This document shows, piece after piece, positions 5,786 through 10,455 of a stretch of 10,455 nt of DNA. The notes below the pieces were generated by a model, which worked only from the letters and a program-made list of their open reading frames with translations, was not told the origin of the DNA and ran no database searches. Each line of letters starts with the position of its first letter. Position 1 is the stretch's first letter. The DNA is from DAIOHQ01 sp036744635. Its GTDB lineage: Bacteria > Planctomycetota > Phycisphaerae > Tepidisphaerales > Tepidisphaeraceae. The position numbers and the translations under genes are program-made. The stretch lies in contig DAIOHQ010000179.1 in assembly GCA_036744635.1 (NCBI GenBank), positions 1-10,455 on the forward strand, read 5' to 3'.

Positions 5786-5975
5786 CACAATTGGAACACC
5801 ACATGCGAGCGATACACTCTTGCGGCGACGGTGTCTGCTTGCGACCTGGCGAGACGTCTGGTGACTCGGGAAAGTGTATCGATACGTGTGCCAACTCCCT
5901 GCCAACGCCGGCAATCCTCCAATCGCCAGCGCGCCGGTCAGATTCGTGACACCTCAGACGGCTTTGCCTGGATTT

Positions 5976-6053
5976 GGTGGGGCAGACATTCTTGTCTGTC
6001 ATGGCTGGATGAGCGGTGGAGGTGCTCATCCGCCCGAATCCAGCCATATTTTC
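5976..6053 (+). repeat. GGCAGACA element, copy 3 (long form)
   Basis: The head GGTGGGGCAGACATTCTTGT is followed by CTGTCATGGCTGGAT, and the tail has GGATGAGC (6007-6014) facing GCTCATCC (6024-6031). ATGGCTGGAT (6001-6010) faces ATCCAGCCAT (6038-6047). It ends in TATTTTC like copy 2. It lies 34 bases beyond the end of the pseudouridine synthase gene. Both long copies are close to the 3' ends of leftward genes. Confidence 0.85.
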
Positions 6054-6086
6054 TCAGGCCTCCTAAAGCGCCAGGTACCTCTGCGC

Positions 6087-6863
6087 TCATCGGCGCGCGT
6101 ATTTGTGAAGCGAGTTGATTACCGCGCGCATATCTTTGGGCAGGAGGGCGGTAATCTGGACGGGTTGCCCATCTTTGTCGGTAAATTCCAGCGAATGCGC
6201 GTGAAGCGTCAGCCGCTCAATAAGCGGGCGTTCGCTTTCGGCCGCGCCCCTTCGATACCCGCGCTTGAATTCGCTCAGAAATATTCCCACCGGCGCCCCA
6301 TGGGTGGGATTGTAAATCGGATCGATCGCCAGCGGCAGGCCGATCGAGCGGAGATGGATGCGGATCTGGTGGGTCTTGCCGGTCTTCGGGAAAACCCGCA
6401 ACAACGTGAATTCCCCCAGCCGCTGCTCGACTTTCCACAGCGTGCGCGCCGGCCGGCCGCCATGGCCGGCGATGATCATGCGCGTGCTCAATCGCGGGTC
6501 GCGCATCAGCGCCGCCTCGATTTCGCCGCCATCAGCCGAAGGGTGACCGCGCACCAGCGCCAAATATTCCTTCGCCACCACGTTGCTCTGGAACTGCCCC
6601 GAAACCCAGCGCTGCGCCGCTGAATTCTTAGCGAATAATAGAACCCCCGAAGTATCGCGGTCGAGCCGGTGAACCACCCGCAGGCGCGGATCATCCTGCC
6701 CGCTCCAAGGCAACCCAAGCTGCCCGGCCAACCGCACCAACACGCAATCCTCATCCCCCCGCTCCGCCGCGCGGGTTGGAATCGTCGCCAACCCCGAAGG
6801 CTTATCCACCGCGACAAAGTCGTCGCTGTCAAACAAAACCCAAAGCCTCAGCCCACCGCGCAT
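6087..6863 (-). CDS. RluA-family RNA pseudouridine synthase
   Basis: A 258-residue enzyme that converts specific uridines in rRNA or tRNA to pseudouridine in the cytoplasm. The opening DSDDFVAVDKPSGLATIPT (12-30) is the typical first strand and KPxG loop. HRLDRDTSG (65-73) holds the catalytic Asp68. PKTGKTHQIRIHLRSIGLPLAIDPIYN near residues 184-210 is the second diagnostic motif. No S4 domain precedes it, so it is of the RluA or TruC type rather than RluC/D. Which RNA position it modifies cannot be told. The ATG at 6863 is preferred because a promoter-like TTGGTG/TACAAC pair (17-base spacing) sits just upstream. A GTG at 6887 would add eight residues. No ribosome binding site is clear for either. 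A basic insertion (about 215-235, FKRGYRRGAAESER) is unusual. The gene overlaps no neighbour. Confidence 0.92.
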   Translation of the reverse strand: MRGGLRLWVLFDSDDFVAVDKPSGLATIPTRAAERGDEDCVLVRLAGQLGLPWSGQDDPRLRVVHRLDRDTSGVLLFAKNSAAQRWVSGQFQSNVVAKEYLALVRGHPSADGGEIEAALMRDPRLSTRMIIAGHGGRPARTLWKVEQRLGEFTLLRVFPKTGKTHQIRIHLRSIGLPLAIDPIYNPTHGAPVGIFLSEFKRGYRRGAAESERPLIERLTLHAHSLEFTDKDGQPVQITALLPKDMRAVINSLHKYARR

Positions 6864-6869
6864 CCGCTT

Positions 6870-6898
6870 GTTGTAGCGGCGAAACACCCAAGCACCAA
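6870..6898 (-). promoter_or_regulatory. Putative promoter of the pseudouridine synthase gene
   Basis: On the minus strand TTGGTG (6898-6893), a 17-base spacer and TACAAC (6875-6870) resemble a sigma-70 promoter. The ATG follows six bases after the -10 box, so transcription would begin at or near the start codon. The -10 match is weak (4 of 6). Confidence 0.35.
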
Positions 6899-6950
6899 GA
6901 TGATGCCGCAGCGGCGTTCAAACAAAAGAATCGCCCAACACGTTCGTGCA

Positions 6951-7883
6951 TCAAACTGGATTGCTGCTCGGGGCCGGTGGGGGCTGGGGGACGGCCGTGC
7001 CGCATTCGGGGCAGCGCTCGGGCGTGGCGCGCAGGTCGTAGCCGCAGCGGCGGCAGAGGCCATCCTCCTGAATTCCCCGCCCAAAACCCAAGCGGCGCAC
7101 CGTCAGGACCGCCAGTGCGAACAGCGCGAAAAAACCAACCCAAAAGAGAAAAGGCACGAGCGGCCATGACTCTGGGTGTGGGAATAAAACGCACAGCACG
7201 ATCGGCGCGCCGGCCGGGGCGATGAACCCCAGCATCCAGAAGGCCGGCCGGTAATGATGGGCTTGGCCTTGCATCACCAGCAGCAGAATCAGCAGGCCGT
7301 AAAAGCCATAACTGGCGAGCACGTAGCCGAGAACGACCTGCTTTACTCTCCGCACTCTGCGACTTCTGGGGCTTCCGAATAAACCGTCTCCTGTGAGGAA
7401 TTGCCGGTGTCGATCGCGGATGGATCGGCGCACCCAGAGCAATGGCAGAATCGCCAGCCCGGCGAACAACAGCGCAACCGGAACCGTGTGTTCCTGGTAA
7501 TTGCCGCGCAGCAGCGGCTGGCGGTGCCTATTCAACCCCGTGGGACCGTGCCTCAGCGGCGCGTTGAATTCCTCTGCCACCCAAAACCGAAGACCGTTAA
7601 TCTTCTCGCCGTAGCCCCACTCGAACTGAGGATGAGAGGAAAACCATCGGCTGCTTGGGATTTCCTGTGGCGGCAGGATTCTTCCACTGGAGCGGGTGGC
7701 GAATCCGATCCTACCTCGCACTGAAAACCACCAGTCCTGCGAACGCACCTCATTGGCACTGGCTACGGACCATCGCTGCCAATACAAAATGAAGCCGGGA
7801 TAGCCCGCGACCCATACGCTAGCCGCGCCAAGGCACAGCACCAGCGAAAGCGCCGCGAGGAGGTTGAAGAGCTTGCGCCGCAT
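6951..7883 (-). CDS. Multi-span membrane protein with C-terminal zinc ribbon
   Basis: A 310-residue protein. The ATG at 7883 begins MRRKLFNLLAAL and gives a membrane anchor (about 5-28). The longer frame to 8096 overlaps the ankyrin gene and a hairpin and is rejected. A polar, aromatic-rich segment (about 35-130), probably outside the cytoplasm, follows. Further membrane segments lie near 134-150, 183-204, 213-234 and 240-262. The C terminus is CRRCGYDLRATPERCPEC with Cys277, 280, 291 and 294, a rubredoxin-like zinc ribbon, then a proline-rich tail. This ribbon on an otherwise variable membrane protein is a recurring Phycisphaerae arrangement. Its role is unknown: metal-dependent protein contact or folding are possibilities. 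There is no ribosome binding site at the start. A TATACT box lies 8 bases upstream. Confidence 0.8.
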   Translation of the reverse strand: MRRKLFNLLAALSLVLCLGAASVWVAGYPGFILYWQRWSVASANEVRSQDWWFSVRGRIGFATRSSGRILPPQEIPSSRWFSSHPQFEWGYGEKINGLRFWVAEEFNAPLRHGPTGLNRHRQPLLRGNYQEHTVPVALLFAGLAILPLLWVRRSIRDRHRQFLTGDGLFGSPRSRRVRRVKQVVLGYVLASYGFYGLLILLLVMQGQAHHYRPAFWMLGFIAPAGAPIVLCVLFPHPESWPLVPFLFWVGFFALFALAVLTVRRLGFGRGIQEDGLCRRCGYDLRATPERCPECGTAVPQPPPAPSSNPV

Positions 7884-7891
7884 CGGGAGGC

Positions 7892-7897
7892 AGTATA
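7892..7897 (-). promoter_or_regulatory. TATACT -10-like box, probable leaderless start
   Basis: On the minus strand TATACT (7897-7892) ends 8 bases before the ATG at 7883, and the intervening GCCTCCCG has no Shine-Dalgarno sequence. The same arrangement precedes the gene starting at 10327. No convincing -35 box at 16-19 bases. Confidence 0.4.
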
Positions 7898-7945
7898 GCG
7901 GAAACTGGAATCCGGCGCTCTGTTGCCTGCTCCCCGGCATGATAA

Positions 7946-7978
7946 GGGGGACACCCAACGCATAGGTGGGATGTCCCT
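7946..7978 (-). terminator. Hairpin after the ankyrin gene, terminator- or repeat-like
   Basis: GGGACA (7948-7953) and CCCA pair with TGGG and TGTCCC (7972-7977), with one bulged base and a loop around ACGCATAGG. It lies about 22 bases beyond the ankyrin gene stop on the minus strand, the right place for a terminator. No T-run follows, so it may instead be one copy of a palindromic intergenic repeat. Confidence 0.45.
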
Positions 7979-7999
7979 CTTTGGCTCCCTGCAAATGCT

Positions 8000-8425
8000 T
8001 TAGCGCCGCCCCGCCTCTTCCAACAACCGCACGATCTTCCTGGCGTCGGCATCTTTGCGCTGGCAGGCACGATCGAGTGCGTTGAGTTGCATCCATCCTC
8101 GAATCGACGGATCAGCGCCGGCATCAATCAGCCGCTTTGCCATTTCGTAAGAGCATTCGCCCACATTATCGCTCAGCGGAGTGTTGCCGATGTTACGTTC
8201 ATCGTGGGCGTTTGGATTGGCACCGGCTCGAATGAGGCGATCGACAATATTGAGATGCCCGCCCCGCACGGCACAGTGCAGCGGAGTCTTGCCAAGAAAA
8301 TCAAAGCGGTTCACCGGGTACTTCCGTTCGAGCAGGCGGTTGACTTGCGCCAAGTCCCCATCCGCCGCCTCCTGGTGCAACTGCTCGCGCTGAAATTCTG
8401 CTACCAGGTCACGCGGAAATTTCAT
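8000..8425 (-). CDS. Ankyrin-repeat protein
   Basis: A 141-residue protein. GAGGAAAG lies about 5 bases before the ATG at 8425, so this start is chosen over the in-frame codon at 8443. It has about four ankyrin units: 17-43 (LHQEAADGDLAQVNRLLE), 45-77 (the best, GKTPLHCAVRGGHLNIVDRL then AGANPNAHD), 80-111 (NTPLSDNVGE...AKRLIDAGADPS) and 113-141 (LNALDRACQRKD...). No signal peptide or other domain is present. Ankyrin proteins of this size are usually small cytoplasmic binding modules, and the partner is unknown. It is followed by a hairpin and then the zinc-ribbon membrane protein gene 116 bases on. It is upstream of that gene and on the same strand, but the promoter-like box at 7892 suggests the two are transcribed independently. 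Confidence 0.88.
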   Translation of the reverse strand: MKFPRDLVAEFQREQLHQEAADGDLAQVNRLLERKYPVNRFDFLGKTPLHCAVRGGHLNIVDRLIRAGANPNAHDERNIGNTPLSDNVGECSYEMAKRLIDAGADPSIRGWMQLNALDRACQRKDADARKIVRLLEEAGRR

Positions 8426-8779
8426 TTGACTTTCCTCAAACAAAACCCTAACATACTCCCAGAATCATCCATCCTCGGCCAACCAAACCAAAGGGGGTTT
8501 TCAATGCCGCTGCCGACATCATCCCGCGTTCACCGAATCGCCTCATCCCGCCCCCTCCGCGCTCCCCATTCCTCATTCAGCTTTTATCGTTCATCATTCC
8601 AATGTCCCACTCCCCAACAAATGTCCCAAACGCCAAGTTCTTCACAAGTGACCAAGGACAAAGGACTAATGATCCACCAATGTCCCACAATGTCGCAAAA
8701 TGTCCCACATCTCAAAATGCATTCACCCTCCCCCTTCACCTTGTCACCTCCTCTCCTTGTCACCTTGTCATCCACAGCT
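8426..8779. repeat. Gene-free mosaic of degenerate short words
   Basis: No credible gene. On the plus strand AATGTCCCA occurs at 8601, 8620, 8679 and 8699, with a one-mismatch copy (AATGTCGCA) at 8689. The last three are spaced exactly ten bases apart. CCTTGTCAC occurs at 8739 and 8755, with CCTTGTCAT at 8763. Between them is GTGACCAAGGACAAAGGACT, and at the left TTCATCATTCC-type words. Composition is strongly strand-biased (C/T/A-rich on plus, G/A/T-rich on minus). It covers the region downstream of the small membrane peptide gene and upstream of the ankyrin gene. Short overlapping frames here are repeat-derived. Confidence 0.65.
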
Positions 8780-8956
8780 TCACAGCCAACACACCAGCAC
8801 ATACACAATCAGCACGACCCACACCCCCCAGCTCACCACCCCCGCTCCCCAGACGGCCAACAGCAATATCCAGGTGAACGCCGTCCGATGCCCCCGCGCC
8901 GGCGTGGCTTCCTCCCCGCCCGGCGAACGATATTGCAGCGGATCGGGGGAGGACAT
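8780..8956 (-). CDS. Small single-span membrane protein (58 aa)
   Basis: A short frame beginning at ATG 8956: about 25 polar residues (SSPDPLQYRSPGGEEATPAR) followed by a continuous hydrophobic segment (about 27-58, ILLLAVWGAGVVSWGVWVVL and on) that runs to the last residue. It predicts one membrane helix with the N terminus in the cytoplasm or a tail anchor. The frame is open to 9055 but that would overlap the Trm112-like gene. AGAGGG lies upstream, slightly too far (about 9-10 bases) to be a strong ribosome binding site. It starts 49 bases after the Trm112-like stop on the same strand, so the two may be co-transcribed. I do not recognise it. Coding status rests on the membrane helix and position. 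Confidence 0.55.
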   Translation of the reverse strand: MSSPDPLQYRSPGGEEATPARGHRTAFTWILLLAVWGAGVVSWGVWVVLIVYVLVCWL

Positions 8957-9005
8957 GGGCGACCGCCCTCTGCAGATCAGGCCGGCACGGGTGGAGGGGG
9001 GGGCA

Positions 9006-9242
9006 TCAGGCCGTCTTGTTCTGGAAGCGGGCCTTGAACGCGTCGAGCGAATCAAACCCCGCCGGCAGCCGCGCTTCCTCGGCCAGCATCACCGGAATGC
9101 CATCGCGCACAGGATAGGCCAGCCCACCCACCTCCGCGATCAGAAAATCCCCCTCCTGCCGCAGCCGCGAGCGCGTCACCGGACAGCGCAGGATTTCCAG
9201 AAGCTCCGGGTCGATCGTGTTGGTCGGCTTAGGATCGGTCAT
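9006..9242 (-). CDS. Trm112/UPF0434 (YcaR-like) family protein
   Basis: A 78-residue protein. LLEILRCPVTRSRLRQEGDF (about 14-33) followed by AEVGGLAYPVRDGIPVMLAE (about 36-55) is the diagnostic pattern of the Trm112p-like family (short bacterial form UPF0434). Eukaryotic Trm112 is a zinc-binding activator of methyltransferases. The role of the bacterial short forms is poorly defined. Classical members have CPxC and a second cysteine pair. Here only one cysteine remains (CPVT), so zinc binding is unlikely, as in many bacterial short members. Starts at ATG 9242 with GGAG about 9 bases upstream. Downstream is a small membrane-peptide gene. Upstream is a 173-base gap with a long hairpin. Confidence 0.87.
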   Translation of the reverse strand: MTDPKPTNTIDPELLEILRCPVTRSRLRQEGDFLIAEVGGLAYPVRDGIPVMLAEEARLPAGFDSLDAFKARFQNKTA

Positions 9243-9273
9243 CGGGAGTTACTCCATCGGTGGGAAGGAACGT

Positions 9274-9411
9274 GAAACGTGAAACATGAAGAAGGGAAGT
9301 CGGCAGGAAGGCACGGAGGCAAGAGGCACGAAGGCACGAAGTGAATACTTCCTCTTCCCTTTGTGCCCGGGTGCCTCCGTGCCTTTCTCTGCCGGCGCCT
9401 CTTCACGTTTC
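9274..9411. repeat. Long imperfect hairpin (about 138 bp)
   Basis: Nested arms: GAAACGTGAA (9274-9283) with TTCACGTTTC (9402-9411), CGGCAG (9301-9306) with CTGCCG (9389-9394), AAGGCACGGAGGCA (9308-9321) with TGCCTCCGTGCCTT (9372-9385), and at the tip GAAGT (9338-9342) with ACTTC (9347-9351). The pairs share one centre near 9344, so they form one structure. The AGGCACGAAGGCACG wording is a kind of intergenic repeat recalled from many bacterial genomes. It fills the gap between the 303-residue gene and the Trm112-like gene, starting five bases after the former's stop, and may terminate or attenuate leftward transcription. Confidence 0.8.
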
Positions 9412-9415
9412 CTCT

Positions 9416-10327
9416 TCAACTCTTCACAAACAGCCGCAGACAGTATAGCGCATCGGCCAGCAGCATCAAACTGATCCCGTCGAGGCCGGCGGGGGAATGG
9501 GTTTGGGCGGCGTGGAGAAGCTGGTCGGCCAGCAGATGGGTGGCGGGGTTCCAGATGAACGCGAAGAGGGCGTAAGGGTGTTCGGTGGCGTGATCCGGCT
9601 GGGTTTCGGCCTGGTGGAATTCCGCGGCGGATCGCACGGCGGCGGCGACGGTGCGGTCCTCGGCCTGCACGGCATAGCTTGCGGCGGCGTGCAGCAGCAC
9701 CAGCTCGTGATACCAGTGCGTTTCCGGATTGTCCGAGGCGGTGGCGGCGAGCAAGGCGCCGGTGGCGGTTTGGGCGCGGGCGATGGTGCCGAAGGTCGCG
9801 GAGGCCAGGTCGGTCCAGGCGTCGCGGATGAAGACTTTTCCCGCTACCTGCAGCGCCAGCGCCGCCCATGCCGCTTCGCAGATGAGGGCGCCGTGCGCTG
9901 CCGGGGCGGAATGGTCGGACAACGGGATCGCGCCGAGGTCGGATTCGAGCAGGTCGCAATACGTTCGCAGCGCCTCTTCCCAGCGGCCGAACTGCAACTG
10001 CGGAAGGGTCTCATAGGCGATGCGGTAGGCCTGCAGGCAGCAGTAGATGAGCAAGCCGCGATAGGCCGGCCGCTGGTGGCCACCGCGATCCACCACCGCC
10101 AATTCGCCCAGCCGGGAAGATCTGGCCAGCTCGATGAGGCGCTCGAAACGTTCGGAGGAAGCAGTTTGCGGATTCAACAGGAACAGCGGAAACAGGGTCC
10201 CGCGCTCAACCTGCACCGCGTCGGCCGACTCCCGGACGGCCTCGAAAGGCTCCGGGACGGTCAACATTGGCGAGATCAGGCCGGCGTAGCGGCGAAAGTT
10301 GGTGAGCGTGGCGGCAGGGTCGGTCAT
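9416..10327 (-). CDS. Helical hypothetical protein (303 aa)
   Basis: A soluble, mainly alpha-helical protein rich in alanine and leucine, with no signal peptide or membrane segment. Landmarks: FRRYAGLISPMLTVPEPFEA (11-30), YRGLLIYCCLQAYRIAYETL (89-108), a tryptophan-containing helix GRWEEALRTYCDLL (114-127), ETHWYHELVLLHAAASYAVQ (202-221) and PYALFAFIWNPATHLLADQL (251-270). Repeating pairs of helices with aromatic and histidine residues at inner positions would suit an alpha-alpha toroid or TPR-like bundle, but no catalytic motif is recognised. The ATG at 10327 is supported by a TATACT box 9 bases upstream. Met21 is an alternative. Tail codons end just before the long hairpin at 9274-9411. 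I know no function for it, and nearby genes do not indicate one. Confidence 0.8.
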   Translation of the reverse strand: MTDPAATLTNFRRYAGLISPMLTVPEPFEAVRESADAVQVERGTLFPLFLLNPQTASSERFERLIELARSSRLGELAVVDRGGHQRPAYRGLLIYCCLQAYRIAYETLPQLQFGRWEEALRTYCDLLESDLGAIPLSDHSAPAAHGALICEAAWAALALQVAGKVFIRDAWTDLASATFGTIARAQTATGALLAATASDNPETHWYHELVLLHAAASYAVQAEDRTVAAAVRSAAEFHQAETQPDHATEHPYALFAFIWNPATHLLADQLLHAAQTHSPAGLDGISLMLLADALYCLRLFVKS

Positions 10328-10336
10328 GGGAAAGCG

Positions 10337-10342
10337 AGTATA
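10337..10342 (-). promoter_or_regulatory. TATACT -10-like box before the 303-residue gene
   Basis: On the minus strand TATACT (10342-10337) is followed by CGCTTTCCC and ATG at 10327. There is no Shine-Dalgarno sequence in the nine bases, so the transcript would start close to the ATG. The arrangement matches the one at 7892-7897. No good -35 box: TTGGCG lies 21 bases upstream. Confidence 0.4.
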
Positions 10343-10393
10343 TCAGGAGGTTGGCGCAGTTGCCGCCAAGGGCAGTGTCCGGTGGGTAGTAGG

Positions 10394-10455
10394 TCAGTTT
10401 GGGTGCCACAGGTCGGCGTACTCGCCTCGTTGTTCCACACATCTTTTGGAAAGGC
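10394..10455 (-). CDS. 3' end of an unknown gene (partial)
   Basis: Nineteen codons enter from the right edge: LSKRCVEQRGEYADLWHPN, then TGA at 10396-10394. The ending EYADLWHPN matches the left-edge tail SEYRDLWHPEISN, and bases after both stops agree as TGACCYAYTRCCC. The parent gene is outside the window. The matching ends argue that this frame is real and part of a family with at least two members nearby. Its identity is unknown. Confidence 0.5.
   Translation of the reverse strand, partial: LSKRCVEQRGEYADLWHPN

Larger units (their letters stand above)
5503..6086. other. Gene-free 584-bp region made largely of repeats
   Basis: Between the starts of the glycosidase gene and the end of the pseudouridine synthase gene I see no credible gene. 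Frames here are short and built from repeat sequence. It holds four GCAYGGG hairpins arranged as a large inverted repeat (5570-5786) and one long GGCAGACA element (5976-6053). The unique spacer at 5787-5975 contains a 9-bp inverted pair, CGATACACT (5810-5818) and AGTGTATCG (5873-5881), of unknown meaning. The glycosidase promoter should lie at the left end, just right of 5502. Confidence 0.75.

Noticed and set aside
5810..5881. CGATACACT/AGTGTATCG inverted pair as an operator
   Set aside because: The 54-base separation is long, no regulator gene is near, and a 9-bp pair can arise by chance in a region this rich in inverted repeats.
5408..6623. Several overlapping frames in the repeat region and opposite the pseudouridine synthase
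   Set aside because: They translate palindromic repeats (similar peptides such as AALLAHGL arise in both orientations) or the complement of the RluA-family gene.
8679..8707. Ten-base-spaced words as a possible CRISPR
   Set aside because: Repeat units are 9 bases with one-base gaps, with no spacers of usable length and no cas genes.
8087..9275. Plus-strand frames across the ankyrin gene, word mosaic and Trm112-like gene
   Set aside because: They run through the complement of recognisable genes and through low-complexity sequence, and show no protein-like pattern.
9437..9447. TATACT box inside the 3' end of the 303-residue gene as promoter of the Trm112-like gene
   Set aside because: It lies within coding sequence (ALYCL) and about 195 bases from the next start, with a long hairpin between. 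It may be chance.
1..10455. The whole window as a composite transposon bounded by the two EYxDLWHP genes
   Set aside because: The interior is mostly housekeeping-type genes, the edge genes are not identified as transposases, and no terminal inverted repeats or target duplications can be seen.

Overview
The window is GC-rich chromosomal DNA, most likely from a planctomycete of the Phycisphaerae type. This rests on a membrane protein ending in a CxxCGYDLRxT...CPxC zinc ribbon, a C-terminal signature very common in that group, on small 'planctomycete-type' hypothetical proteins, and on intergenic regions crowded with short palindromic repeats. No rRNA, tRNA, CRISPR array, plasmid or phage gene, or intact insertion sequence was seen. 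The assignment is an inference from sequence style and was not tested by search.

Layout. Positions 1-3969 are transcribed rightward: the 3' tail of an unknown gene (1-44), a TolB/PD40-type beta-propeller lipoprotein (198-1436), a second small lipoprotein with a possible CsgG/LpoB-like fold (1508-2224), a 72-residue hypothetical protein (2485-2703) and a XerC/XerD-type tyrosine recombinase (2905-3969). Everything from 4138 on is transcribed leftward. In transcription order: the 3' tail of another gene at the right edge (10455-10394), an unknown helical 303-residue protein (10327-9416), a Trm112/UPF0434-like protein (9242-9006), a 58-residue single-span membrane peptide (8956-8780), an ankyrin-repeat protein (8425-8000), a multi-span membrane protein with a zinc ribbon (7883-6951), an RluA-family pseudouridine synthase (6863-6087) and a GH1-like glycoside hydrolase (5502-4138). 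The strands converge at about 4000-4137.

The genes are mostly ordinary. The two lipoproteins probably form an envelope pair, and the Trm112-like gene and the small membrane peptide may be co-transcribed. The other genes look like independent units.

The striking content is between the genes. At least five families of inverted or interspersed repeats fill nearly every gap. The main one is a small hairpin, GCAYGGGYT-loop-ARCCCRTGC, present eight times. Its two variable stem positions change together on both sides, so pairing is kept in every copy but one. These hairpins are arranged as pairs, and pairs are arranged as larger nested inverted repeats (2236-2427 and 5570-5786). Other families are a 27-bp-arm inverted repeat (2306-2382), a GGCAGACA-type element with three copies (3986, 4050, 5976), a roughly 138-bp imperfect hairpin (9274-9411) and a mosaic of degenerate short words (8600-8771). 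Several repeats extend reading frames and would mislead start-codon calls. The two window edges carry related gene tails, both ending in EYxDLWHP, that point inward. Two or three leftward genes have a -10-like box directly before the start codon and no ribosome binding site, which suggests leaderless transcripts.
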